Below, one piece after another: positions 15,120 to 21,492 of a stretch of DNA of 21,492 bases; position 1 is the first letter of the stretch, and every line of letters starts with the position of its first letter. This DNA is from an uncultured Oscillibacter sp. (GTDB lineage: Bacteria > Bacillota > Clostridia > Oscillospirales > Oscillospiraceae). Position numbers and translations under genes: made by a program. Where the stretch lies: contig CABSFC010000040.1 of NCBI GenBank assembly GCA_902476875.1, positions 1-21,492 on the forward strand, written 5' to 3'. The notes beneath the pieces are model-generated. The model had not been told where the DNA came from and made no database searches. It worked only from the letters and a program-made list of their open reading frames with translations.

Positions 15120-17351
15120 TCACCGCTCCTGCCCCTTGGGCTTCTTAAAAATATCATTCTTGGCGGCTTGCCGATCATCCATCTTTTTGCAGCGGTCCAA
15201 CTTGTCGTAGATGTCCTCCTCGATCTCCCTGGGGGTCATAGTCACATCCGGGTAATAGCGCCGCAGACGGTCTCCGGTCAGAATGACCTTGACATTCTCC
15301 GGCCGCTCCTGGGCGCCCTTGAAAATATCGCTTTTCTCAGCGGGAGAATTGGCCTCCCTGCCTTGCGTCTTATCATCACCAGCGGGCGGTGTTTCAGCAG
15401 GGGCGGAGGGTACGGCAGGAGCCGCAGGGACAGCGGTTTTGGAGGACTGATTGGGGGTAGTCGGAGAAACAGGCGGTGCGGCGGGAGTGGCGATTGTGGC
15501 GTTGCCTGATTGGACAGTCGGGGTCTTGGGGGCGATGTCCTTATCGTCCAGAATGTCGCGCATGGCCTGTTCTGTCAGCTTACCCGCCTTTTCCACCTTC
15601 TTCATCCGCTCCACCCGGACTGTGCTGACCTTATAGCCCAGGTCGGACAGGTGCATGACCAAATCCTGGTTCTTGGGCTTTAAGAACGAAATGGAGTGGG
15701 CGATGGACAGCTCCAGCCTGCCTTCGTCATAGCGCCCGCAAACCTCCTTGGTGGCCTCCGACAGGCGGATGATACGGTCCAGCTTACTCACCGGCATACC
15801 CATCTCCCGCGCCAGGGCCTCGTTGGTGTTCAGCAGAGGGACGCTGGGATCGTTTTTCCTGCGGCGGCCCGCCTTACGCTTCATACCGTCCGCTTTCATA
15901 CGGAGCGCACGGGACAGGTCATAGGTGCTGATCTTATCCCGGTGCAGGTTGCTGTCCGCCACCATGATTTTAGCGTCGTCATCGTCGATCTGCTGGATGA
16001 TAGTGGGGATGGGGTAATTCAGCTCCGAGCCAATCAGATGGCGGCGCTGGCCGGACAGAATTTCCAGGCCGCCGTCCGCCATAGGCCGGGCCAGCACTGG
16101 GTCCTTGATGCCGGACAGCTCGATTGCCTTATACAGCTCCTTAAAATTATCGCTGTCCCGGTCTACGGAAAAGGTGTTGAATTTGGACTTTTTCAGATAG
16201 CCGGAGTGCAGGGAGATAAAGTAGGAGTCCCCCTCCTTGGGAATGGGAAGATCCTTCAGCGCCTTTTCGTCCGGGGGAGCAAGGCGGGCGTCAAAAAGCT
16301 GAGTGATGGCCGTCCCGGTGGGACCGGCAGCGGCGGGGCCGGAGGGAGCGGCGGCACTTTCCTTTGCCGTTTTGGAATCTGCCTGCTTGAGAGTGGTGGG
16401 AGCCGCAGGAGCCGAAGTCTCTGCTTTCTTCCCATCGGCGGCCTTGGTGTCCGCCCGCTTAGGGGTAGCGGTAGCCGCAGGGGGCGGGACTTCCGCCTTC
16501 TTCCCATCAGCGGCCTTGGAATCTGCTTGCTTGGGAGCGGCGGTAGTTGCCAGGGCCTCCGCCTTCTTCTCGTCGGAGGTCTTAGTCTCCCCCTGCTTGG
16601 GAGCGGCGGTAGCTACGGTAGCCGGAACCTCTGCCTTTTTTCCATCGGTAGCCTTGGTATCCGCCTGCTTGGGGGTAGCAGTAGCCGCAGGGGCTGGGGT
16701 TTCCGCTTTCTTTCCATCAGCGGCCTTGGTGTCCGCCCGCTTGGGAGCGACGGTAGCCGCCGAGGCCGGGGTCTCTGCCTTCTTCCCATCAGCGGTCTTG
16801 GTATCCGCCTGCTTGGGAGCGACGGTAGCCGCCGAGGCCGGGGTCTCTGCCTTCTTCCCATCAGCGGTCTTGGCGTCTGCCTGCTTGGGAGCGTTGGTAG
16901 CCGCAGGGGCTGGGGTCTCCACTTTCTTTCCATCGACGGTCTTGGTGTCCGCTTGCTTGGGAGCGGTGGTAGCCATTGGGGCAGGGGGAGACAGGAGCTT
17001 GCCAGGAATAGGGGCGTCCGGTTGGTTCTTCTGGAGCTGGTGATAGGCCAGGGCCTCCTGCATGGTCATCTCGTAGACATACGCCGGGATGTCCTGCTGC
17101 TTTGCCAGTTCGCTGGCCCTGCGGCGGCGATACCCGGCCAGCAACTGATATTCGCCATCCTCCCGCTGACGGAGGATAACCGGCTCTGTCACGCCGACGG
17201 CCTGGATACTGTTCACCAGCCCGCCATAGGTGCGGTCCGGCGGCTTGGAAATGAATGTGCCGGGAAGATCGTGGATTTTTGCCAAGGGAATACGCTGGGG
17301 CTTAGGCTTTTCTGCGGCTTTGCCGGGAGTAGTGCTGGGGTCGTTTGCCAT
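15120..17351 (-). CDS. parB: ParB-like protein with two ParB domains joined by a repeat linker
   Basis: A 743-residue protein. The second ATG (17351) is used because GGAGG lies seven bases before it; the first ATG is only one base from GGAGG. Domain 1 (about 20-108) is ParB/Srx-like, with the box LLAGYRRRRASEL and a helical end. Residues about 128-335 are tandem 24-residue repeats rich in Lys, Ala, Pro and Thr. Domain 2 (about 370-480) is a second ParB-like domain with LSGQRRHLIG and NLHRDKIS, followed by a helix-turn-helix (NEALAREMGMPVSKLDRIIR) to about 545. A Pro/Ala-rich linker and a small charged C-terminal module end in GQER. It would bind centromere-like sites or regulate transfer and maintenance genes. 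No ParA is seen here. It lies next to repA, as in Tn1549-like elements. Confidence 0.85.
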   Translation of the reverse strand: MANDPSTTPGKAAEKPKPQRIPLAKIHDLPGTFISKPPDRTYGGLVNSIQAVGVTEPVILRQREDGEYQLLAGYRRRRASELAKQQDIPAYVYEMTMQEALAYHQLQKNQPDAPIPGKLLSPPAPMATTAPKQADTKTVDGKKVETPAPAATNAPKQADAKTADGKKAETPASAATVAPKQADTKTADGKKAETPASAATVAPKRADTKAADGKKAETPAPAATATPKQADTKATDGKKAEVPATVATAAPKQGETKTSDEKKAEALATTAAPKQADSKAADGKKAEVPPPAATATPKRADTKAADGKKAETSAPAAPTTLKQADSKTAKESAAAPSGPAAAGPTGTAITQLFDARLAPPDEKALKDLPIPKEGDSYFISLHSGYLKKSKFNTFSVDRDSDNFKELYKAIELSGIKDPVLARPMADGGLEILSGQRRHLIGSELNYPIPTIIQQIDDDDAKIMVADSNLHRDKISTYDLSRALRMKADGMKRKAGRRRKNDPSVPLLNTNEALAREMGMPVSKLDRIIRLSEATKEVCGRYDEGRLELSIAHSISFLKPKNQDLVMHLSDLGYKVSTVRVERMKKVEKAGKLTEQAMRDILDDKDIAPKTPTVQSGNATIATPAAPPVSPTTPNQSSKTAVPAAPAVPSAPAETPPAGDDKTQGREANSPAEKSDIFKGAQERPENVKVILTGDRLRRYYPDVTMTPREIEEDIYDKLDRCKKMDDRQAAKNDIFKKPKGQER
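16347..16970 (-). repeat. Tandem 72-bp coding repeats in the parB-like gene
   Basis: Eight units of 24 residues (one of 22) plus a partial ninth encode variants of APKQADTKTADGKKAET followed by PAPAAT. Units 2-4 are almost identical and the outer units diverge. This points to expansion by slippage or recombination, with a flexible, highly charged linker as the product. Confidence 0.9.
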
Positions 17352-17381
17352 ATACATTCCTCCGTTTTCTTGATATTGCTA

Positions 17382-17410
17382 AAAATAAATCGCACGGTGC
17401 GATTTATTTT
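17382..17410. repeat. 27-29 bp palindrome, copy 5
   Basis: Same sequence as copies 1 and 4, with one extra A/T pair. It is 32 nt upstream of the parB-like start and 43 bp downstream of the repA stop, next to copy 6. Confidence 0.85.
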
Positions 17411-17430
17411 CAACCAAAGGCATACCGCCG

Positions 17431-17459
17431 GAATTAAATCGCACCGTGCGATTTAATTC
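17431..17459. repeat. 29-bp perfect palindrome, copy 6 (variant arms), containing the repA stop
   Basis: Arm GAATTAAATCGCAC, one central base, then the exact mirror. Compared with the other copies, the outer arm changes (AATTAAAT instead of AAATAAAT) are matched on the opposite arm, so symmetry is kept. The repA stop TAA (17453-17455) is inside it. Confidence 0.85.
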
Positions 17460-18403
17460 TCCGGTCCGAAGTCATGGCGGACCGCGGCGGAATAGTAAGG
17501 GCCTATCGTCACAGGCGCGTTATACAGCGCCGTTAACAGATAGGCCCGGATGTTATGAATTTTGGCGGTCGTGCTTTTGAGGGAGTCCAAAATGTACTCA
17601 ATATGCGAGCTGTCCAACTGCTGGAAGCGTTCTTTCACTGCCGCTGTGGGCAGAGTTTCCCCGCCGATTCGGATCGTCTGGCCTGTGCTGGTCATTACAT
17701 CTACCAGAAGCTCCAGCAGGCTCTCCACATCGTCGTAGGGATGGTTGCGTTTCAGCGTGGCATAGTCGATTTGCTCTCTCACTTCTTCTCTCCGCTCGTA
17801 TCGATCCATCATCGCGTCCAGCGGGACCGCCGGGGGATAGATGGATGGATCAGTATGAATAAAATCAGTTTGATTTTGATTAGTTTGATTACATTCCGCT
17901 TTTTCGGGGTCATCACATCGACTTTTTCGACTTCCCGGCGTGGAAAAAATCGTAGTGCGGCGTTCCGAATATTCGATGCCCATCATGGGTGGCGCTGGAG
18001 GTGTGGGCGGCGTTTGCCCCTCCGGGGGCATGGCCTGGGTGGTAAAACGCTTGACATATATCTTGGTCGGCTTGCCCTGGCCCTGCTTCACACGCTCAAT
18101 GAGGCCGACGCCCTTGATGCTGTCCAGCTCGGCCAGCGTTTTCATCGCTTTATCGTTCCCACAGTTCAAGTCTTGGCGAACCTCTTCCACGGTGTAGTAG
18201 ATATAAACACGGCCCTGCTCGTCATACCAACCGTTATATTCGGACAGGCCCATGCGGTCCAACAGCAGACCGTACAGCAGCTTGGCGTCGTTGGACAGAC
18301 ACTTGAAGCGGGGGCTGGTGAACAGCAGGTAGGGGATCTGAAAGAAGGTATATTGAGACGCCTCTTCTCCGATGAAGTAGCCAAATTCCTGTTGCTTTTG
18401 CAT
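17453..18403 (-). CDS. repA: RepA_N-type replication initiator (with DUF6017-like C-terminus)
   Basis: A 316-residue initiator. The start is the ATG at 18403, with AAAGGAG eight bases before it; the longer frame to 18466 only reads through an upstream palindrome. Residues 10-125 are the RepA N-terminal winged-helix domain: YTFFQIPYLLFTSPRF, LSNDAKLLYGLLLDRMGLS, VYIYYTVEEV and GVGLIERVKQGQGKPTKIYV. A polar Asn/Gln/Thr linker (about 165-200) precedes the C-terminal domain, which includes IDYATLKRNHPYDDVESLLE and the end IHNIRAYLLTALYNAP. RepA_N proteins start replication of plasmids, and their relatives occur on Tn1549-like elements, where they may replicate the excised circle. It is the first gene from the element's right end. 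Confidence 0.88.
   Translation of the reverse strand: MQKQQEFGYFIGEEASQYTFFQIPYLLFTSPRFKCLSNDAKLLYGLLLDRMGLSEYNGWYDEQGRVYIYYTVEEVRQDLNCGNDKAMKTLAELDSIKGVGLIERVKQGQGKPTKIYVKRFTTQAMPPEGQTPPTPPAPPMMGIEYSERRTTIFSTPGSRKSRCDDPEKAECNQTNQNQTDFIHTDPSIYPPAVPLDAMMDRYERREEVREQIDYATLKRNHPYDDVESLLELLVDVMTSTGQTIRIGGETLPTAAVKERFQQLDSSHIEYILDSLKSTTAKIHNIRAYLLTALYNAPVTIGPYYSAAVRHDFGPEN
17865..17891. other. AT-rich direct repeats inside repA, candidate replication origin
   Basis: Three copies of TTTGATT start at 17869, 17875 and 17884, within two copies of AGTTTGATT 15 bp apart. They encode the Asn/Gln/Thr linker of RepA and form an AT-rich island in a GC-rich gene. In RepA_N plasmids the origin is known to lie in the middle of the rep gene. 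Whether these repeats are bound by this RepA is inference; the alternative is simple low-complexity linker coding. Confidence 0.4.
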
Positions 18404-18427
18404 GGTCGGTTCTCCTTTCCGAGCATA

Positions 18428-18460
18428 GAAAAAGCACAACTCGTCGAGTTGTGCTTTTTC
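18428..18460. terminator. 33-bp perfect palindrome between element end and repA
   Basis: Arm GAAAAAGCACAACTCG, one central base, then the exact mirror. It forms a strong hairpin with A- and T-tracts, so it works as an intrinsic terminator on both strands. It lies 25 nt upstream of the repA start and would block transcription from the host gene into the element, or regulate repA. Confidence 0.75.
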
Positions 18461-18577
18461 CTGCAATATAATTGGCTTGTCCTAAAATATTTGACAAAAT
18501 ATGTAGGATGTGCTATATGCAGATATTGCTTCAAAGCCTTGATTTTCAAGGGGTTCCAGCTTGTGTGCTAACAGTCT
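18461..18577. other. Right terminus of the conjugative element (attachment region)
   Basis: About 117 bp of AT-rich non-coding DNA between the terminator and the broken GH18 gene. It contains the short inverted repeat CCTTGATTTTCAAGG (18538-18552) and an imperfect inverted repeat around 18480-18508, features expected near recombinase or excisionase binding sites. The host reading frame ends in recognisable similarity at the Trp codon 18578-18580. The core att sequence cannot be fixed without the other junction. Confidence 0.55.
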
Positions 18578-19423
18578 CCACTCATAGGTCATGAGGAGGA
18601 CCGCGTCCACGGCGGCGGCCACGGCGGGGTAGCTGTGGCCCTCGTACAAAAGGCCCCGCTGGGACGCGGAGGTCTTGGGGGCCAGGGCCGCCCAGAGGAA
18701 GCGGCCGTATGGGCGCAGGAGACGCCGGAGGCGGGCGAGGAGGGCCGCGTAGGCCTCCGCCAGGGCGCCGGGGAGGTACTCGAAGTCCACGTCCAGCCCG
18801 GCGTAGCCCTTGCGGAGGAGGGTCTGGAGGACCTGGGAGAGCAGCTGCTCCTGGACGGCGCTGTCCGTCAGCACCAGCTCCGCCCGCCGGGTGTCGAACT
18901 GGCCGGATTCCGTCAGGGTGGACAGGTGCATCACCGGAAGCGTGCCCCGGGCGCGGGCGGCGGAGAGCATGGCGTCGTCCTCCAGGGGCAGCAGGCCGCC
19001 GCCGGCGGTGATGCCGTAGGTGAAGGGGGCCATGTAGGTGAGATAGGGGAGCTGGGCGGCCAGCAGGTCCTCGCTGATATAGGGGTAGGCGTAGCCGTTG
19101 AAGGCGGCGGCGCCCAGTTTTTCCTCAAAATACGAGATCACCAGGGGCTGGCCGGGGGTCAGCCGCTCGCCGCCGCCCAGGGACCAGTTGTTCCGCCACA
19201 GCTGGCGGACCGTGACGCCGTAGGCGGCGGCAATGGAGGTCAGGGTCTCGCCGCCGGCTACGGCGTGGACCTGCCGGGGAAAGCGGATGACCAGCGTCTG
19301 GCCCACCGCCAGGGCGCCGTTTGGGGGGACGGCGTTGTCCGCGGCCAGCCGGGCCGGGTCCACCCCGTAGTGGGCCGCGATGGAGCCGACGCTCTCGCCG
19401 GCCCGGACGACATGGATCGTCAT
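18482..19423 (-). pseudogene. LysM-GH18 spore-cortex-type hydrolase truncated by the element
   Basis: Two LysM domains (residues about 2-48 and 52-97) bind peptidoglycan. A GH18 domain follows from about 105, with the acid motif GLDVDFEYL (DxDxE type, catalytic Glu). This is the layout of SleL/YaaH N-acetylglucosaminidases, which act on spore cortex. Similarity holds through LLMTYEW (ending near base 18578), where relatives continue with a glycine-rich stretch and about 130 more residues. Here the frame runs into the element for about 32 unrelated residues and stops at 18482. The product probably lacks the end of the barrel and is inactive. The start has AGAGGTGAT six bases before the ATG. 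The rest of the gene should lie beyond the element's other end. Confidence 0.85.
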
Positions 19424-19449
19424 GAAGCATCACCTCTTTTGAAAACCTT

Positions 19450-19488
19450 ATGCCGCCGGTTGGGGCGGTATGCGTCCGCCTGTAAAAT
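19450..19488 (+). promoter_or_regulatory. Candidate promoter and operator between GH18 and lysR genes
   Basis: The inverted repeat ATGCCGCC/GGCGGTAT (one mismatch, 19450-19471) overlaps a weak -35 (TTGGGG, 19460). Seventeen bases later comes a good -10 (TAAAAT, 19483-19488) facing the LysR gene. LysR regulators often bind such sites at divergent promoters. No minus-strand promoter for the GH18 gene was clear. Confidence 0.35.
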
Positions 19489-19585
19489 TTGCTTGCCTTT
19501 TGCCGCGCCATGGGATACCATGAGGGACAGAGGAAAAATTGGGAGCCGCCATGCGAAACGGGCATGGCGGGACAGGGGGCGCGGG

Positions 19586-20491
19586 ATGAATATCCGAAAG
19601 TACGAGGCGTTCGTACGGGCCGTGGAGCTGGGGAGCCTCTCCAGGGCGGCGGAGGAGTTGGGGTACACCCAGTCCGGCATCAGCCACATGATGCAGTCGC
19701 TGGAGGAAGAGGTGGGCTTTTCCCTGCTGGCGCGGACCCCCTCCGGCATCCAGCCCAACAGCGAGGGGCAGATGCTGCTGCCGGTGATCCGCCAGCTGCT
19801 GAACACCAGCGAGGCGCTGGAGCAGTATATCGCCAAGATCAAGGGCGCCGACACCGGGCGCATCCGCATCGCCGCCTATCCCAGCGTGGCCACCTACTGG
19901 CTGCCGGAGATCCTGCGGGACTTCCAGAAGGACTATCCCCATGTGGAGATCCAGATCATCGAGATGGGCTCCGGCGCCATCGAGGAGATCATGGAGAACC
20001 GGCAGGCGGAGCTGTGCATCTACGCCGGGGGCGAGGGGAAGAACTTCGAGTGGGTGCCCCTGTGCCGGGACCGGATGCTGGCCCTGGTGCCGCCGGGGCA
20101 CCGGCTGGCGGCGCGGGCGTCCGTGGCGCTGGGAGACCTGGCGGCGGAGGAGTTCATCATGCCCATGCCGGACTACGACGGCGAGGTGCGGTTCATTTTG
20201 GACAAACTGGAGCGCTGGCCCCACATCCTGTTCTCCGCTTGCAGCGACTACGCCATCATCAACATGGTGACGGAGGGGCTGGGGGTGTCCATCCTGCCGG
20301 AGCTGCTGCTGCAAAACTACGGCCACCACGCCGTGGCCCTGCCCATGGACCCGCCCCAGGAGCGGACGCTGGGCATGGGCGTGCCCCAGGTCAGGACGGC
20401 GTCTCCCGTGACGCGGAATTTCATGCGGTACGTGCGGCGGTATGTGGAGCGGCGGTCCGGGGCGGTTCTGGATGGGCCTCCGGCGGAATAG
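19586..20491 (+). CDS. LysR-family transcriptional regulator
   Basis: A 301-residue regulator. The N-terminal winged helix-turn-helix is clear: YEAFVRAVELGSLSRAAEEL, then GYTQSGISHMMQSLEEEVGF, with the family pattern LLARTPSGIQPNSEGQ. From about residue 90 to 295 is the periplasmic-binding-like effector domain (GRIRIAAYPSVATYWLPEIL at its start, GLGVSILPELLL near the end). The start is the ATG at 19586, with AGGGGG a few bases upstream; a much longer open frame to 18635 runs antisense through the GH18 gene and is rejected. It is divergent from the GH18 gene and 115 bp ahead of a ZIP transporter. It could control either neighbour or an unlinked target; the effector is unknown. Confidence 0.92.
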   Translation: MNIRKYEAFVRAVELGSLSRAAEELGYTQSGISHMMQSLEEEVGFSLLARTPSGIQPNSEGQMLLPVIRQLLNTSEALEQYIAKIKGADTGRIRIAAYPSVATYWLPEILRDFQKDYPHVEIQIIEMGSGAIEEIMENRQAELCIYAGGEGKNFEWVPLCRDRMLALVPPGHRLAARASVALGDLAAEEFIMPMPDYDGEVRFILDKLERWPHILFSACSDYAIINMVTEGLGVSILPELLLQNYGHHAVALPMDPPQERTLGMGVPQVRTASPVTRNFMRYVRRYVERRSGAVLDGPPAE

Positions 20492-20540
20492 AATGGCGCA
20501 GGTCCCGGCGGGGACATACACAGGAACTATGACGAAAATC

Positions 20541-20570
20541 GAGCAGGAGGCCGGGGACGGCTTCCTGCTC
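20541..20570 (+). terminator. Putative intrinsic terminator after lysR
   Basis: 12-bp stem GAGCAGGAGGCC / GGCTTCCTGCTC (one G-T pair) with a 6-nt loop, followed by GCGGTTTGTT. The T-run is weak, so termination may be partial. It separates the LysR gene from the ZIP transporter. Confidence 0.55.
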
Positions 20571-20606
20571 GCGGTTTGTTCAGGATATTTTATGGGGAGG
20601 CGCGGA

Positions 20607-21335
20607 ATGGAGGCATTGGGGACGGTGGTCCTGATCACCGCGGCGGCGGGGATCGGGGGAACGGGGCTGGGCGGCGGACTGGGGTGTCTGTTCCGCCGGG
20701 ATTCCAGCCGGACGGTGAGCCTGCTGCTGAGCTTCGCGGCGGGGGTCATGGTGGCCGTGGTGTGCTTTGACCTGCTGGAGGAGGCCGCCGGACAGGGGAG
20801 TCTGGCGCGGGTGGCGGCGGGGGTCCTGGCGGGCCACGGCGTCACGGCGGGGCTGCATCTGCTGCTGGAGCGGGGGCGGCGCTGGCGGCGGAGCGGCCTC
20901 TTTCTGGCGGGCGTGGTGATGGCGGCGGCCATCGCCTTGCACAATGTGCCGGAGGGGATGGTCATCGGGGCGTCCTTCGCCGGACGGGACGCCGGGAGCG
21001 GCTGGACCATGGCGGCGGTCATCGGGCTGCACAACATCCCGGAGGGAATGGCGGTGAGCGTGCCGCTGGCGGCGGGCGGAGAGCGGCGGAGCAGGGCCGC
21101 CGGGACGGCGGCGCTGACCGGGGCGCCCACCGTGCTGGGGGCGGTGGCGGGCTTTTGCCTGGGGACCATGGGGCCGGCGGCGTTGGCGGCGGCGCTGAGC
21201 TTCGCGTCAGGGGCCATGCTGTATGTGGTGTTCGGGGAGCTGCTGCCGGAGGCGGAGGCGCTGTGGCGGAGCAGGCTGCCGGCGCTGGCGGCGGTGGCGG
21301 GCGTGGTCGTGGGGATGTGGATTACGCGGGGGTGA
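20607..21335 (+). CDS. ZIP-family divalent metal transporter
   Basis: A 242-residue inner-membrane protein that would import zinc or a related divalent metal. It is strongly hydrophobic, with about seven to eight membrane segments. The two ZIP metal-site motifs are present: ALHNVPEGMVIG (about residues 112-123) and GLHNIPEGMAV (about 141-151), where His, Asn and Glu line the transport path. The start is the ATG at 20607, with GGGGAGG six bases before it; the in-frame ATG at 20592 would overlap that site. Length suits bacterial ZupT/GufA-like proteins. It lies downstream of the LysR gene in the same direction, with a hairpin between them. Metal specificity cannot be read from the sequence. Confidence 0.92.
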   Translation: MEALGTVVLITAAAGIGGTGLGGGLGCLFRRDSSRTVSLLLSFAAGVMVAVVCFDLLEEAAGQGSLARVAAGVLAGHGVTAGLHLLLERGRRWRRSGLFLAGVVMAAAIALHNVPEGMVIGASFAGRDAGSGWTMAAVIGLHNIPEGMAVSVPLAAGGERRSRAAGTAALTGAPTVLGAVAGFCLGTMGPAALAAALSFASGAMLYVVFGELLPEAEALWRSRLPALAAVAGVVVGMWITRG

Positions 21336-21350
21336 AGGGGGTGGACAGGC

Positions 21351-21369
21351 GGGCGGCTGATAGCCGCCC
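21351..21369. repeat. Short GC-rich hairpin after the ZIP gene
   Basis: 8-bp stem GGGCGGCT / AGCCGCCC with a 3-nt loop, followed by CCTACAGG. There is no T-run directly after it, so it is either a weak terminator or one copy of a dispersed intergenic palindrome. Confidence 0.5.
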
Positions 21370-21419
21370 CTACAGGAAAACTGTGTGCTTTTTTGAATGA
21401 ATTCGCTGTTTTTGGTACG

Positions 21420-21452
21420 AAAAAAACCGCCTCGCGTAAGCGAAGCGGTTTT
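21420..21452 (-). terminator. Intrinsic terminator of the rRNA operon
   Basis: On the minus strand, stem AAAACCGCTTCGC / GCGAGGCGGTTTT (one mismatch, loop TTAC) followed by an unbroken T-run (7 T at 21420-21426). It lies just past the 5S-like end, as expected for an rRNA operon. Confidence 0.8.
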
Positions 21453-21460
21453 CTCATTAT

Positions 21461-21492
21461 GTTGGCATTACCTATCTTCCCGGCAAGTCACC
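21461..21492 (-). rRNA. rrf: 3' end of 5S rRNA, partial
   Basis: Read on the minus strand, the last bases are GGTGACTTGCCGGG, then AAGATAGGTAATGCCAAC. This matches the 3' arm of clostridial 5S rRNA (the GGGA-GA-TAGG-x-TGCCA pattern, with TGCCAAC closing helix I). The terminator follows directly. The rest, including the 5' half of helix I, is outside the window. Identification rests on about 30 bases. Confidence 0.65.

Larger units (their letters stand above)
1..18577 (-). mobile_element. Tn1549/CTn-like integrative conjugative element, one end
   Basis: All genes from 1 to 18403 lie on the minus strand and encode mobile-element functions: RepA_N initiator, ParB-like protein, DUF3846, DUF3560, MobC, MOBP relaxase, PcfB, ArdC-like protein, sortase with Cna-B adhesin, and VirD4. 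The right boundary is placed at about 18577, where the GH18 reading frame loses family similarity and the base composition drops from very GC-rich to AT-rich. The left end, integrase and most of the mating channel are outside the window. The gene set and order match the known Tn1549-type elements of gut Firmicutes. The exact junction base is an inference. Confidence 0.85.

Noticed and set aside
16347..16970. Regular 72-bp repeats taken as a possible CRISPR array
   Set aside because: There are no unique spacers between identical repeats, all units stay in frame, and they encode a continuous protein linker.
15696..17456. Long plus-strand open frame (586 codons) opposite the ParB-like and RepA genes
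   Set aside because: It is antisense to clear domains. Its Gly/Ser/Leu repeats are the mirror of the 72-bp coding repeats, and it has no ribosome site.
18635..19585. N-terminal extension of the LysR regulator
   Set aside because: It runs antisense through the LysM-GH18 gene. The regulator domain begins exactly at the ATG at 19586.
19448..21457. 669-codon minus-strand open frame across the lysR and ZIP genes
   Set aside because: It is a by-product of very high GC content. The sense strand has intact LysR and ZIP motifs, and the antisense product is Pro/Arg/His-rich without any domain.
1..21492. tRNA genes, antibiotic resistance genes, IS transposases
   Set aside because: None was seen. The palindromes have no transposase or target duplications beside them, and no resistance-enzyme motifs appear in any frame.

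Overview
The window is GC-rich DNA from a Gram-positive gut-type member of the Clostridia, most likely Oscillospiraceae-like. This is inferred from AGGAGG ribosome sites, a SleL/YaaH-like LysM-GH18 gene, Firmicutes conjugation families and a 5S rRNA-like end at the right edge. No species can be named from the sequence alone.

About 1-18577 is one end of an integrative conjugative element of the Tn1549/CTn type, with every gene on the minus strand, so it reads from right to left. From its right end: an AT-rich terminus (18461-18577), a 33-bp perfect palindrome, a RepA_N-type initiator (repA), a double ParB-like protein with eight 24-residue repeats, DUF3846, an intrinsic terminator, DUF3560, an LPD28-like protein, an unknown protein, a putative oriT, mobC, a MOBP relaxase, pcfB and an ArdC-like protein. 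Next come a highly folded 140-nt non-coding stretch and a strong terminator. A surface cassette follows (membrane-anchored protein, sortase, 1735-residue Cna-B/SpaA adhesin), then a pentapeptide-repeat protein and a virD4-like coupling-protein gene. That last gene is cut after its Walker B motif by what looks like the 5' end of a group II intron running off the window. Integrase and the remaining mating-channel genes (VirB4, VirB6 and so on) are not here and would lie to the left or at the other end.

The element is punctuated by six copies of a 27-29 bp palindrome (core ATCGCAC-N-GTGCGAT), placed at the ends and leaders of its operons. RepA, the relaxase with MobC, PcfB and VirD4 would process DNA and deliver it to the channel. 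The surface protein, sortase and adhesin would give donor cells a sortase-linked surface structure. The ArdC-like protein may protect entering DNA.

From 18578 rightward the sequence is host chromosome with still higher GC: a LysM-GH18 hydrolase gene truncated by the insertion, a divergent LysR regulator, a ZIP-family metal transporter, and the 3' end of a minus-strand 5S rRNA with its terminator.
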